A DNA stretch of 56,657 nt from Basidiobolus meristosporus CBS 931.73 (GCA_002104905.1 MCFE01000576.1:1-56657); one strand, 5' to 3'; positions 34,408-46,534 are shown, counted from the first letter of the stretch. Made by a program: numbers and translations. Notes: generated from the sequence alone by a model not told the origin.

Positions 34408-34753
34408 TGTGCTTCCAAAAGAGGCAAAGGGAGATTAGGCTCATTGCGCATTTACTGAAGATTATTTGATCAGCCCCCTTTAACCAAAATGAACTGGATG
34501 TTGATTTCTGAGTGGTGGCCGAAGTTTCCTCACCCTAGATTTCTCCATGATGCCGAATAATAGGGAGAATGCCAAATACTTCGTATGGCGATCTTGTATG
34601 GCAATCCATCCATCACACACATTAATTCCCAAACCATTGGTGACTCGCATCTTTTAATCACGTAGGAGTGCTATTAGCAATATCTTAAACAGTCACACTC
34701 TATTTTGGCCTATTTTAACGTTCCCTTCGGTTCCCTGCCCTCGAAACTCTTCA
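34408..34753. promoter_or_regulatory. Shared divergent promoter region of RIC8 and ATG17
   Basis: 346 bases separate the two start codons. The region is AT-rich with no clear TATA box. Whether the genes are co-regulated cannot be told from sequence. Confidence 0.4.
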
Positions 34754-36739
34754 ATGGAGCAACTTCTTATAAATTTAACTGCCATTTCAAAGCGTAGTCT
34801 GTTGGTTGGCGAGAATCTATGCTCGGAAGCAAATGAGTTAGTCGAAGATTGCCGAGCTCATTTGGAACTCATTGAGATGCTCTATCCGAAGACAAAATTT
34901 CTCAGTGAGGAATTGACTTTTCAACTAAAGGTTGCCGCCCTTACTCACCCATATAAATAGTATTTCTTGAGTCTAATGATTTCTTCCATACCAAGATTCT
35001 AGAGAATTTTGCCACGTGCTATCAGAAGCAAACCTCCAATCTATCTACATTCGTATTGGTAAACTCTGCTCATATTTTCTTGCAATCGGCCTTCTTTTCC
35101 GCACAGAGCGAGTAAGCTTATGTTAACATGCTCTAGGATCAAGAAGAAAGAGTAAAAGATGCCACGTCCTGTCTAGAAGAAGTGTTTTTTCTGCTGAAAA
35201 ACATAACTGTGGATGACGGGATTATCAGAAACGCTATCGAATCTGGAATAGCTGTACACGGAGGAAAAGCGAAATCTCCCTTGAAAGAGAGTTCGGAAAA
35301 TATGACGCTTTACGATTACATCGATGAACAAAGCGTCGCTTCGCTGAAAAAAAATACCCAACTAGAGCTGGCGTACCTGAAGGTAATGACCCTTTCGCTC
35401 TTCCATATGGAGTGGCTTTAACATTTCCCAAGGATTTATTGAGGGACTCTCTAAATGACTGCAAGAAACTCAACAACTGGCTCGAAGACTTCAATAGCTT
35501 GAACAACTCGTCAATTACATTCGAAGAATCCGGGTTCACTTATTCTATTGAAACTCGACAAAGACAGGAGGACGAAACCAACCGAATGGCTGATGTGCTT
35601 TTATCTCTTGCAAGACACTACGACCAAGTTAGCTCTGTTCTGAAGTAAGACGGTGCATGTAGAGATCACACTGACCCGAGGCGGTTACTAATATTTGGTC
35701 TAGAGTCTGCCAGTCTCAGTCGGAGGATGAGTTCAATATAGATATATCAGGTTTGTAGCGCGGGGTTGCGTGTTTTACGATAAAAGCTGAGCAAGGCTCG
35801 ATTCGGATAGTTTTGGAGAAAGACACGGACGAAATCCCGTCAGTTCTTGAGGATTTAGAGGAATCGTTACAGATGATTGAGGCCATTAGGTAAAGGGCTT
35901 TGCGAATATTGGACTTTGTGGCTGTATCTCATGCACCATTCACAACAGCGAGGACGTTAAGATCCGGAACCAGCTTTACGCTTCAGTTCAAAACGAGCTT
36001 GTGAATCTACTGACCAAGATCGATGAATGCTCTTCGGAAATCAGCAAAATCGTGGAGAACATCAAATCAACAAAGGTAGCGCCTTTGTAATGAATGCTTG
36101 ATAACATGCAATCACCAGTAACGCGCATGTAGCTTGAATTCTCGCGTCGCCGGAGCTCATTAGAAGGATTTTCTGATGAGCTGTACAACTTGGTCGCATG
36201 GTACTAGGGCTTTCATCACGAATAAGCCATCGATGCCTACTTACAATACCCGGCTAGGTACCACGAGTTTTCATCCTCATATCATCATCTCGTCATCGAG
36301 ATCGACAGGCGACACCGTGTAGAGAAATACCACCAAGAGATCGCAGAAGACTACAGCAAAGCATTGCAGGAACTTCATTTGGGTATGGTGCCTGCGGCCT
36401 AGCATTCTAGTGCCTTTTAATTTATTGACCCGTATCTAGCTGAGGAGCGCGAGCGACATTTGTTTTTCGAACAATATGGGCCTTATCTCCCCATGGATCT
36501 TTGCCCCTCCATTGCCGTGAGTTATTCGCTGAGATTTTCCGTAGATATCGCTAATGCTAAGCTATTCAGGAACTTCCGGTGCTCTATGAGATACGGCCGG
36601 ATGCGTTGTCCAACCTGCCGGATATCTCTGCCAAATCTGTCAAAGAGGTAAGCCCGCTATTGCAGATTGGTTGATGGCTGAGCGTACTCAATCCTTCTCC
36701 AAGGCAATCACACGGCTCTCTAATGAGCAACAGTCATAA
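34754..36739 (+). CDS. ATG17: Autophagy scaffold protein ATG17
   Basis: Twelve exons join in frame to 457 residues: 34754-34930, 34972-35058, 35137-35382, 35433-35644, 35704-35750, 35796-35889, 35949-36075, 36133-36200, 36258-36382, 36440-36516, 36570-36647 and 36704-36739. Yeast Atg17 has 417. It is almost entirely helical and acidic, as expected of this crescent-shaped scaffold of the Atg1 kinase complex. Family marks: LYDYIDEQS (the L-x-D-F-V-D-E motif), LARHYDQ, W-Y-H-E-F-S-S-S-Y-H-H-L-V-I-E-I-D-R-R and the C-terminal E-R-H-L-F-F-E-Q-Y-G-P-Y-L-P-M-D-L, which corresponds to the G-x-F-L-P-x-D-L-W-P motif of the family, here with Cys in place of Trp. It organises ATG13 and ATG1 at the autophagosome formation site. 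Several introns are only 41-54 nt; intron 5 has two in-frame acceptors. Confidence 0.88.
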
Positions 36740-38134
36740 TATCCAGCACGATGTTTTGGGTCTTTTGCTTGGCTTGTATTCTTGGCAATGCACACTGCCC
36801 CGACATCGTCGTCAGGAAGATGATACGCTTCATCTGCTTTATTTACTAGCTGATTTTGTCAATAAAGCGATAGTCTACGAATGGGGTTGTTTGCCCGAGT
36901 CCATCTGAGGTTCAACCATGTTTGGGTTTCATCGGACTTGTAGCTTGGGGCAGACGACAGTATTCCTCATGGCCTTAGAATTGGAGTCATTTTCTCAACC
37001 AAAACACGTGACAGCTCGCCCTTAGCTTTGGTTTAGCCTAGGCGACTTGTAAGGGCTGCCCACTCAACTCTAAGCGATCTGCTCAGTGATAGCATGTTTG
37101 ATGATGCTTGTAGAATATGTCGCAACGTCATCCTACCCAATCGCCGAGCTACAAAATGAGCGCAGCTAGAAAAGAGTTTGTTCCGCGCAGACTCACAAAG
37201 GCTGATGAAGGTCATTAGTGATGCCCAGTATCATACATGCCTCGGGGTCGAAAGCTGGATGGTGCTACACAATTTGGCAGGTAGTCCCACGGAAGTCTTG
37301 GGGATGAGCCAAATGCACGATGAATATTGGATCCACCAACGATGAACAGTCTCAGCAGTCAAGCGGTTAAATTTACAAACAAACGATATAACCAGCAGAG
37401 TCAGGAGGCAACTTCTGAGTCAGTGATGGGAGTTGCTTGATGGCAACCCCCTAGCAGAGATGTATGATCACCCGACCGCAGAGCTCGTCATGCCAACACA
37501 TCCTCATCTTTCCAGCGAAATGTCGGCTGTGATCAGCTCTATCGTGTAACGTTCACAGAGTAGGAAGCTCCTAACACAGTGAAACATGGCACCACTGGTT
37601 TTCATTTCATAGGATTTCCAGTCTCCAAGCACTCCTTATTATCGAAACGTATCCAATGGCACCACTGATGCGTAGGCCAAATGCTAGGTAGCGTAGGTCG
37701 GATTGATGATGCAACATATCGTGCCCTGGGTAGGCATAGCCTGGCGAACGCTTGGTATTCTCGGCTGTCCATGTTTACTCCACCGTAGCATGTAGGGTGT
37801 TAACCCTCCTCCTGATGAGGTGGTAATATCCCACCCTCGTCATCCAGACCCAAGACGAGTAGACAAGTATCAAGTATCCGCCGCAAGTGCCTTACTTTCC
37901 CATCATTAGTTTATTCATTCGGATGCATATTACCACCATACGCCAGTTAATAATCAATTTCCCAAGAAAGGGTTGAATAAATAGCGATCACAGAATCTGA
38001 GCCAATCCCAGCTCACCAACGGGGCTGTGATAAAGTCACACTTCTACTGAATATAAACGACGTCAGAGGGAGCGATAGAAGGTGTTTGCGTTGGCGCAGT
38101 GACTCTCAAATCAGCCCTTCTACTATATTCTCAA
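36740..38134. other. Intergenic region before the lectin gene
   Basis: About 1.4 kb with no supportable gene on either strand. Near the right end CGACGTCA (about 38059-38066) is one base off a full CRE, about 70 bases before the lectin ATG; it may act in that promoter. Otherwise nothing distinctive. Confidence 0.45.
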
Positions 38135-39605
38135 ATGGTTCGTCTCACACTTCTAAGCTGTTTCGCAGCAGTAGCAACGACCTGGCTGACCACTTCTGCT
38201 GAAGAGGCCAAGGATGAGGGGAACAAGGTCTATTTGAGTTCTCACTCACTTCATATGCCGTATATTGGTATGGATTCGAATCTTCCCTCAAAGCCATGGT
38301 TAGAACGCTTTTAAAGGCTCCCACTAACATCTGCGCTCTATCCAGACGAAGAGATGCGCTCAAACTACTTCGAATTCGGTGGTGACACCGTTATCAACAC
38401 CTACAAGGGCATCCGGTTGACACCTGACATCCCCTCAAGAGCTGGCTGGCTGTGGAGTAAACATGTCGGTATTTTTAGCGCTTGCTTGCGACAGAAAGAG
38501 GTGTTGTATCAGGATACTCACCACCTATCTGACTCCAGGCCCTCCCAACCAACTCGTGGGAGATTGAATTCGAGTTCAAGATATCGGGCGCTGGCACGAA
38601 TCTCTTTGGAGACGGCTTTGCATTTTGGGCCACAACCAACGATCCAGCGCCAGGTCCGTAGTAGATAAATTTGACCTAATGCGAGCCGCACGGACTCAAC
38701 GCACCATTCTTCTATGCTAGGCCCTGTCTTTGGAAGCGTCAATGAGTTCGAAGGATTAGGGATTTTCTTTGATACATACGCCAATTCAAAGGCATCGGTA
38801 TGTCTGATACACTAACGAATAGATCTCCAGGTGGCTGAGTTATTAACCAGCGTTCTCCGTCTAAATCCAGCACAATTTCCCCTATGTGATGGCCATGATC
38901 GGTGATGGCAAAACTTCTTACGAAAATGACAAGGATGGATCCAACACCGAGGCCGCTGGGTGCGAGGTACTGTTTCCACTGACATGTCAACCCAAATGTC
39001 TCCTAACATCGAGGTGGTAGGCTGAAATACGGGATCGTTCATTCCCTACAAAAGCACTGGTCACATATTTCCGTGATGAATTCCTTGAGGTAATTGGCCT
39101 AGATTATGCTCGTTCCAGTCCAGTGCTAACAGCGCTACCGAACGAAATGTCCAGGTGAAGCTGCAATGGGAGGCCGAGAACAAGTGGACACCATGCTTCA
39201 CCGTTGACAAGGTGAGGCTGCCAAGCCTTGTGTTTCTAGGATTCAGTGCACATACCGGAGAGATATCAGGTACCTTCAGCGGGACATATGGTACACCCCA
39301 ATGCAAACGAACCCGCTAACCATCCGAGCGCTTGATTCTAGATTCACACGAGATCATCAGCATCACCTCTCACTCGGTTAAAAAGGTAAGCGCTTTGCTG
39401 GAACTCCCACTCGCTGCTGCTCCATCCTCAATGCACCTACCACTCTCAGCAGAGAAAGACCTCCCAGCCTATGTACACCGCAAAACCCGCTCAACGCAAG
39501 CAAGAGTCGTCCGGATGGCTCTGGAAGCTCTTGGCCCTTGGTGGTGTCGGAGGGGTGATCTATTATCTTTACAAGAACAACAACCAAAACAGCAAGCGGT
39601 TTTAG
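38135..39605 (+). CDS. L-type cargo lectin (VIP36/ERGIC-53/Emp47-like)
   Basis: Nine exons join in frame to 306 residues: 38135-38267, 38346-38464, 38539-38653, 38721-38797, 38871-38966, 39021-39089, 39155-39269, 39342-39385 and 39453-39605. A cleavable signal peptide (hydrophobic residues about 4-20) leads into a leguminous-type lectin domain: HSLHMPY, WEIEFEFKISG, GDGFAFW, GPVFGSVNEFEGLGIFFDTY, KDGSNTEAAGC and HTGEISDSHEIISI. The metal and mannose residues expected in GDG and F-F-D-T-Y-A-N are present. One membrane helix (about residues 273-293) and a short basic cytosolic tail ending S-K-R-F follow, close to the K-R-F-Y tail of VIP36. This class ferries glycoproteins between ER and Golgi. 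It lacks the coiled coil of ERGIC-53, so VIP36/VIPL is the nearer type. Confidence 0.92.
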
Positions 39606-40801
39606 GGACTCCGCATGAGCTTTTCGCCGACAAACTGACTGGGCCTTCAAGACTATTGTTGAACAGAGATCATGTGAAAACATCTAAGCGTGAAACCGCG
39701 CTTCCAAATGCGCTCCATGCGGTTTCGAAGCGGCATTCTATCTATTTGAGGCCATCCAAGTATAAATAATTCGCAATTGGTAAACCGTCCATAATAAATA
39801 CCTATTCAACCAAAACTGGTCATCCACCAACCCATGGCTCGCCACACAAAACCACCCCTATCCCACCTCTGCCCTCCCCTTGATGGCATGCCCCTTGGAC
39901 ACCTGAAGCGCGGTGCTATGCTCACCACCAGCTGCTTGCAAGACAGACCCAAGGTGAATCGAGGATCCCCATCGGGATTGGCGGAGGTATGCGGATACCC
40001 AATACGACCCATCACTCTCCCATGGTGCGCATCAAGTTGGACACAGCTGCAACCCAAAATGTCCATAGGATTTCCGATGGATGCTTAAAAAAGTTATATG
40101 ATCTTCGGATCACGATGGGTGGATAGATTGTGGTCGGATGTTGCAGCCTGCATAGCAAATTTCTAGTCCTGGCTAGTGTATCTGGTAGCTGGCCACCCTT
40201 ACTGGGAACCACCCAAAAGGGGTGGGTGAGCTGAGTATAAACCCCCTGCCTGCCGCCACATTACCACATGACCATATATAGATACCCAATGTACCTAATG
40301 TATGATGGCACCTCGCATCTACAAATCGGCGCCCACTTAGGACATTAATGTTACCAGCGGCCGTGGGGTCAAGCCTTACGGCCAAGTTGCGGCTCCTTTT
40401 GGGGACGGATGAGGTAGGGGATGGCCACCTATGGATGCCTCTGAAGCACTCGATATCCCAGACCGGCAGATTTGGCAAACGTTCTACGCGGTGAAGGATT
40501 GCTCATGCGCATGATGCAATCCCTGTTTTGGCGAGAACCCAATGCGCGCCGATGGACCGCCGCCACTGGGGCTGGTGGGAAGCAGCGATATGCAATGGCG
40601 GCGTCAGCACCGCAATCGAAAGCTACCCAAAGTTACCACCCCGCTAACGGGCTTGGGGTGGAGAAAGGCATCTTGGAGGGGTTCAGGTGTGGCTGGACTT
40701 GGGATTTGTTTCGTGAAAGGCAGTGGTGGGCGCAACTCAATCGTGCCATCAGTAGCACAGCGGTTGATTGGCCCTCCCCACCCTAAAGTCCTCGTTCCTG
40801 A
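39606..40801. other. Intergenic region, no gene seen
   Basis: Nested open frames on both strands (39834-40088, 40173-40478, 40472-40943) overlap each other and have no recognisable content. The sequence is moderately GC-rich with no repeats visible. Confidence 0.4.
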
Positions 40802-41077
40802 TCATCCGTATTCCAGATGGCCGGAATCTTCTGGCAGAGCGAGCCCCATGGCGGGCGAAATTTCTTCAGGCGCAACCTCGAATCTAACCATATCACGGTT
40901 TTCGACCCATGCGGGCGATTTCATGAGGTCTCCCTGTTGGTGAGATGGTACTCTCCACGGCGAATTGCGATTTAGGTTCTTGGCGTAGACTTCCTTTTCC
41001 ACCCTTCCCCCATCCTCGACACATCTTTTCCATCTGCGGTTAAGCACCTCGGATAAATGTGACCGGCTGTTGGCCAT
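40802..41077 (-). CDS. Possible small protein (91 aa), unknown
   Basis: An intronless frame with mixed, soluble composition: basic N-terminal third (R-R-W-K-R), then a stretch with P-W-R-V-P and an acidic C-terminal part rich in Glu/Pro. Codon use looks ordinary for the GC-richer genes of this window. No domain is recognised. A 133-codon frame lies antisense over it, but with arginine/tryptophan-rich, less protein-like content. It could equally be chance. Confidence 0.3.
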   Translation of the reverse strand: MANSRSHLSEVLNRRWKRCVEDGGRVEKEVYAKNLNRNSPWRVPSHQQGDLMKSPAWVENRDMVRFEVAPEEISPAMGLALPEDSGHLEYG

Positions 41078-41413
41078 CTACCGTCACACTTTCCCTTGTT
41101 ATTGTGTCGTACGGGCTCCGGCAAATGTTATTAGGGTGATTGTCTAATGGCATGCCGCATATTGCGCGACGCTGATTTTATTGAGGGGCTTTCTGGAGAT
41201 TTTACATATATTACAGAGTGCATTTGATTCAGCAGTAAGGATTTGCCCTGCATGCGCTATGATCTTCTTCTAGGCACAATGGCGTCTGTAAGGGTAGTGT
41301 CAAGGGGAAGACAAGATATAGATGCGTGGATGATGGCGATGGTGATGCTGTTGATAGCGGCAATGGTGGTACGAATTGTGCTTGAAACCACGTCTCTGAC
41401 GGTGATGACTCGA

Positions 41414-42985
41414 CTATCCGCAGATACGTGGTGAGGATGAATAACCACCAAATGTGGGCTCGGCGTACAGTCCCGAATAAGATTGCTCATTTTCGCTCTT
41501 GTATCTCTCCTGTCGGCTGGATGAGTTGTCGGTCCCTGGAATGGGTACTGGGTTGGTAAAGGATGCGCTGTTGGGGCTGCTGATGGAGTGGTCGGCGGAT
41601 GAGTCGTATCCGTTCCATGAAACAGGCTGCTCGTCCCATGGAAGAATGCTTGAACCAAGTGGCTCGGATGGCTTTTGGGGAGGAGAGTGTGCGAAGAGGC
41701 TGGACAAGGAGGATTTGGGCTTAAGGTCATGGGCGGAATTATCGGAGTTAAATACAGGGTCTCGATCGAGCGATCCCCTTGTGGGGATCTTTTCAAACAA
41801 TTTGCAATCGCTCTCAGCCGGCGCCGACAGGGAGATTCCAAAATCATATCTAGATCCGAATTGGTTGTTCGAAAGATTCAGAAAGACCGGCGCCTCCGGA
41901 GATCCAATCTTGAAGAAAGGGTTGCTGGCGTTCGAGGAAAAGTCACCCGGGTCTGGTGATATGAGGGCGGCCGATTTTCCGATGTCAAAAGGCCAGGCTT
42001 GGAAGCGATAGGGCTTCGAGTAAACAAGGTCCACTTGGTAGTTCATTCCATCGTTGTTGTCCCAGAACTCCTGGTTGTTGACTTGGTATCTCACCGCGAA
42101 GAACATCGTCTTCTTGGGCGACGAAGGCGAGAAACTGACCCGATTCTCCAAGTTGATGGCGAAGGAGAAGCGATCGATGCCGACAAACTGTGGGCATGGC
42201 TTCACCGGGGACTCTTTGTAGTCGGCAACCACCTCCTCCACTGTTCGCCAAAAATCGAAGGTATACCGCACGGCAACAACCTTGCGAAATGCCAGGTTCT
42301 GCACCTGTAGAGTTCCAACCAGATCTCGCTTGTCCTCCGACAAGAAGACTTTGTCAACAGAAATGGTTTTGGAGTTGTAGATGGATCTGGAGAAGATCGG
42401 GGGCGGGAAGTTCGGAAGTCTGATGGTTAGTTCGTACTCGGTGTCTTCATCCGAGGAGCAGTCATCCTCGTCATCGGAGACTGGGTTGGAGATGGATTCG
42501 GGTTTCTGCTCCTTCTGAAACAGCTTGACCTGCTCCAGCTTCGCACCAAAGTGAACAAACTTCGTGGGCGTGGTTGGCATGGAGCGGGTTCTTCCCTTCA
42601 GCGCCGACTTCACGATCTCCCCGCTTTTCTTCCGAACCAGACACGAAGGAATGGGTATGGTGAGTGAGGGCTTTTTAGACTTGATCACTGGCTCTTTGAT
42701 TTGTCTCAACGAGTGCTGTTCAGTCGCCGCTGGGGTGGTTTGCGTATCATTCGGCTGGGCCACAATGATCCGAGGGCTTTCCTGTTGTCTCGCTGTTTCC
42801 GACGGCGATGGCGACGGCTCTTGCGCAGGGGCACTGATGATGCTGCTCGGCTCTTGGGCATATTTCGATAGTTCCGGCGACTTCGGGCTTTCCAAGAGGG
42901 GGTTGGGGCAGGAGGAACGCAGAAGCACCCTTCTCCTCGGCCAGGTCGAGGTCTGTGCCAGATCGGATTCGGAGGCTAGATGCAT
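41414..42985 (-). CDS. Protein phosphatase 1 regulatory subunit with CBM21 (glycogen-targeting, GAC1-like)
   Basis: 523 residues without intron. The N-terminal ~150 residues are Pro/Ser-rich and disordered. At about residues 153-159 T-K-F-V-H-F is an RVxF-type PP1 docking site. From about 220 to 345 a CBM21 glycogen-binding domain is clear: LVGTLQVQNLAFRKVVAVRYTFD, W-R-T-V-E-E-V, DRFSFAINL and the hallmark F-A-V-R-Y-Q-V, then QEFWDNNDGMNYQV. The rest is a Ser/Pro-rich tail. Proteins of this build (yeast Gac1/Pig, animal PPP1R3) bring PP1 to glycogen to activate glycogen synthase. The final residues (I-C-G) are poorly defined and the real C-terminus could be altered by splicing. Confidence 0.9.
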   Translation of the reverse strand: MHLASESDLAQTSTWPRRRVLLRSSCPNPLLESPKSPELSKYAQEPSSIISAPAQEPSPSPSETARQQESPRIIVAQPNDTQTTPAATEQHSLRQIKEPVIKSKKPSLTIPIPSCLVRKKSGEIVKSALKGRTRSMPTTPTKFVHFGAKLEQVKLFQKEQKPESISNPVSDDEDDCSSDEDTEYELTIRLPNFPPPIFSRSIYNSKTISVDKVFLSEDKRDLVGTLQVQNLAFRKVVAVRYTFDFWRTVEEVVADYKESPVKPCPQFVGIDRFSFAINLENRVSFSPSSPKKTMFFAVRYQVNNQEFWDNNDGMNYQVDLVYSKPYRFQAWPFDIGKSAALISPDPGDFSSNASNPFFKIGSPEAPVFLNLSNNQFGSRYDFGISLSAPAESDCKLFEKIPTRGSLDRDPVFNSDNSAHDLKPKSSLSSLFAHSPPQKPSEPLGSSILPWDEQPVSWNGYDSSADHSISSPNSASFTNPVPIPGTDNSSSRQERYKSENEQSYSGLYAEPTFGGYSSSPRICG

Positions 42986-44709
42986 GGAAGAGAGGAATAT
43001 ACAACGTCAGGAGGGGAGGCAAGTATGATTACGATCGAACGAGTCAAATAAATGGTCTTAGGTCTAGGTGGCCTCGTTGACAAAGGCTTAATGGTGTGCA
43101 GGAAAACAAAGTCTCACAATGAACACAAATCCAAGGATTCAAAAACGCAGTACCGAAAATAACAAGCTTCATCAGCAGTAAGAACCCGTGGGTCTTTTAT
43201 AAGCGGTGGCAAGTCGAATCAGGATCCTAGGGATTTGCCAAAGTGGGGTGAGATTGTAGTATATTCTTCCGAAAGGCTGCCGACTCCATTGGACATCGTA
43301 TCTGGATCGTGTGATCAGTGATCTTTGGAGATTGTGGGATAAACTTGGTCTGGACTTGACTGTCGAGCGGCGGATAAGGAAAGTCAAGTGAGGAGAGAGA
43401 CAGCGTCATACCGTGGACGCTTGAGACCACCTTGGATCCCAAGTACACGTTGGAATGCCCCCACCCAAGTGCTAACCAGACCTTGGCACACCGGTGGATA
43501 GAGTTGAGGCAATGGCAGCGTTATCAGATAGTCTGTGATTGCGCTGATATGAATCAGCACCTCACTCGACGCACTAGCCTTCTATATATGGTGCAACTCC
43601 AACGTCATGCATCCAGTGAGTAGCACAAATAAATGCCTTGAGCAGTGGAGAAGCTGACGTCGAGTTGATTGAGAATCTCGATAAAGTAGTAGTGATACAA
43701 ATTAGATAAAGGAAACATCGCTGATGGGAAGATAGTCTGGACAGCTGCCACACAGGCGCTCCTTTGAGCTTGTTGCAATGTGAACCGCATTTGAAGGGGA
43801 GCTGGAGTTGAATCCACCTTTTCACCGTCACTTGATCCGGCCTTGCACGAGATCTACCATTTGCGCATCTAGCAGGATCCTAGGGAATCGCTGGAGCCCT
43901 CGTTTCTATAGGCGGGGGAGGGCAGAGGAAGGAGGAAGAGGTCGCGGAGATTGCGTCTGGGTGGTGCTGCCAGTGTCTGGGACCTATCAGTTCCGGTCTC
44001 AGGATACCAATCCCGCATTCGCCCTCCACATGAGCCGTACTTTGGGCCTGAGGGGCCACCAGCAAGCACGTCTTTCTTGATCACTTGGTGCCATTAGTCA
44101 GTGCTCGAATGGCGGATCCCGTATCTGCCATAGGCTTGCGACGTGGGTAGCTCTGGCTGATAGCTAAATGCTGTTTCATATCCTGGGCCCAGATTCACCT
44201 GAGACAGCCTGTCTGCTTATGAGGCTCAAGCAGGAAACCATGGATCAATAAGGTAAAAACTGTTTTACCGAATCAAGCCACACCCGAGTCAACTCTCTGG
44301 ACGATTGGGAGGGGGAGGGCGCGGCAGGATGTGCGAGTGATCACGGTGGGCCGGCTTCCGTCTGTCGCCATCCTTGCTCTTCTCCTTATTGGGAATGGTG
44401 CAATTCGGCTTAAGTACCGCGCCAGATCCCCCATCTTAATCACCAAGTTAGTCAGGAAGAACCCATCCGTAAGCGGCTGTGCCAGATTGGTGGTGATTCT
44501 CGTCTGGGGCTGGGAAAACAGCACCCCCTTAAATAGCCATCATCCATCAGCACTCGCTAAACTCCGGCCCGCAACACAGCAATCTTAAATCTAGTTAAAT
44601 TTGCACAAGATGTTTGGGGTGCATCATGGGATCCATCTACTTGAAGTGCCTATATGATTTCCTGGTTCATAGTCGATTGCTTTCCAGCGGTTAATTCTAC
44701 ACACCCCTA
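42986..44709. other. Divergent intergenic region, no gene seen
   Basis: About 1.7 kb between the PP1 subunit and the phosphatase, which face away from each other. Several frames of 60-90 codons occur on both strands with overlapping, uninformative content. It should hold both promoters, and the long spacing suggests room for long 5' UTRs. Confidence 0.45.
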
Positions 44710-45669
44710 GTGCCTGCCATGAGCTTACCTCGGTTTCTACAGGAGGTTGTCACTGGTGATCTGAGGCTTGCTACTCGAGTAATAGCTGGAAGATACGCCA
44801 AGATAAATGAGATAGAGAACACGAATCTAAAAGGCTGGGAGACACCCGCGGATCCTTACTGCGTTCTGGATGCCTTGGAAGAATACAATCTTCCAAAAAA
44901 CAGATACTCTGACATAGTTCCCTATGATCGTAATCGTGTCAAACTGAAAGCAATCCCGTCCAACAGTTCAGATTACATCAACGCCAGTTACGTAGCAGTC
45001 CCTGGTAGCGAACGTAAGTACATCGCCACTCAAGGCCCCAAAGCCAGCACGATCGGGGACTTTTGGCAGATGGTGTGGGAACAGCGGTCCCGAGTGATTG
45101 TCATGCTAACCAAAGTGGAGGAATCTGGAAGAATCAAGTGCGAACCTTACTGGCCCACTGCTCCGCAAACCTCCCTCAACTTTCCCAAGTCCGGCCTAAG
45201 CGTGAGCGTAGTAAAGGAGCAGTACATCGCCAATGACAATTGCGTCGTTCGTGTTCTGCTACTCAAAAAGAGCACCCCTTCCGATGGAATCCAGGAATTC
45301 ACCGTTACCCAATATCACACCTTAGACTGGCCAGACCATGGCGTTCAGTCCCACCCACAGAGTATTCTGGATCTCATCAAACTGACCAACCAAGAGCAGC
45401 AGACCTATGAGTTGGATAGCCGAAGCAAGGGGTTTGTGTGTGGCCCGGTAATTGTCCACTGTAGTGCTGGATGCGGTAGAACAGGGACTTTCTGCACCAT
45501 CGACACCGTGTTGTCTCTTCTGCCAACCCTGGAGGACGATTCGGTGGACCTGATCTTTGAGGTGGTGAAGAAATTCCGGGAGCAACGTCGAATTATGGTT
45601 CAAACAGTGAAGCAATACGAGTTTTGTTACATGGCCATCATAACTGAACTTTTGTCCAGAAACCACTAG
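44710..45669 (+). CDS. Classical protein tyrosine phosphatase
   Basis: 319 residues, no intron: a bare catalytic domain. All class motifs are intact: K-N-R-Y followed by DIVPYDRNRVKL, DYINASYV, the ATQGP block, the WPD loop (D-W-P-D-H-G), the P-loop H-C-S-A-G-C-G-R-T-G-T-F with the catalytic Cys and Arg, and the Q-loop with Q-T-V-K-Q-Y-E-F. The active-site loop has C-G where the common motif has G-x-G; the nucleophile and Arg are unaffected. It resembles small fungal phosphatases (yeast Ptp1, fission yeast Pyp types) that reset MAP-kinase and other phosphotyrosine signals. The second Met (residue 4) is an equally good start. It is the last ordinary gene before the transposon-rich end. Confidence 0.95.
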   Translation: MPAMSLPRFLQEVVTGDLRLATRVIAGRYAKINEIENTNLKGWETPADPYCVLDALEEYNLPKNRYSDIVPYDRNRVKLKAIPSNSSDYINASYVAVPGSERKYIATQGPKASTIGDFWQMVWEQRSRVIVMLTKVEESGRIKCEPYWPTAPQTSLNFPKSGLSVSVVKEQYIANDNCVVRVLLLKKSTPSDGIQEFTVTQYHTLDWPDHGVQSHPQSILDLIKLTNQEQQTYELDSRSKGFVCGPVIVHCSAGCGRTGTFCTIDTVLSLLPTLEDDSVDLIFEVVKKFREQRRIMVQTVKQYEFCYMAIITELLSRNH

Positions 45670-46382
45670 GCTTCTTGGTGTTCGAGCTTATATAAAATCC
45701 AACCGCACCTTCCATAAATCTCTCACTTTTCCTTATAACAATTTGGGCCCTGTTTTGAAGTGGCTGGTGTATCCCGGACCTGGAATGCACTACGTATAAA
45801 TATAAAATCATTCGCCTTTTAATCCTGGAGTCTTCCATGTACCACTGCATGTATCAAGTATATGTTTGGAAACTAATAAGGCATTATAAATGTCTCCCTA
45901 TGAAAAATCTCAGACTTGGAATTCATCTGATAATCTGCTGGCATTCCAATGGTATTTTGCTGGCATTCAGCTGGTGGTTTTCTTTCAATTTTTTGGTTGC
46001 AATTCTTTGTGGAAGTAGTAGTTAGCTGATTACCAAATTTGGCACAAGTGCTAGCAGGCCTGGTCTCCTCCTAGAAAATGCTTCTGCTTGTCTACCAAAT
46101 AGCTAGTACCTGAGATTTTGGGAGTTGCAAGTTTAGAGAAACTTGGAGTCCAGCTGATATTATGATGGCATTTGGCTGTCCTTTGGTTATTTTTTTCTTA
46201 TGGGTCATCTAACAAAATCCACCCCATCTATAAGGATCTCTCTTGCAAGTGATCAACTTTGTACCATATTGTTACTTGTCCATACTTACCATATTATTAA
46301 CTTCCTATAAATAAGTTCTTTATGTGTATCAGCTGACATTATTGGAGGATATGGAGCTAAGACTTCTACTGGAAGCTTATTG
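45670..46382. other. Start of the transposon-rich, CpG-poor region; unassigned repeat-like DNA
   Basis: After the phosphatase 3' UTR the sequence changes character: long, low-CpG, AT-rich DNA with many short near-repeats such as tggcatt and ctggcattc. No frame over about 65 codons is meaningful. It may be the worn remains of a mobile element, but I cannot identify it. Confidence 0.4.
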
Positions 46383-46534
46383 CTGTTATCCCAAAAGCAA
46401 CTTCCCTGCAGCATCATCTTCATCTTCACCTATCCAACTTGGCAGTTAGATCCATACTACTTTTCAGTAGAGGAGAAATTCCAGTAATGGTGGTAGTAAA
46501 CACTCCAGAGAGTGACAGCTTGGTGCTCATAATT
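46383..46534 (-). pseudogene. Copia element C: gag 5' end fragment
   Basis: On the minus strand this reproduces the primer-binding site and the first ~50 codons of gag seen in elements A and B (the region around M-S-T-T-A-I-T-G and K-L-D-G-S-N-Y), with many substitutions and frame breaks. It joins directly onto the LTR at 46535, so that LTR is a 5' LTR with respect to this fragment. Homology fades at about 46383. Confidence 0.7.

Noticed and set aside
41675-42310. Plus frames antisense to the PP1 regulatory subunit
   Set aside because: The minus strand holds a clear CBM21 domain; these are shadows.
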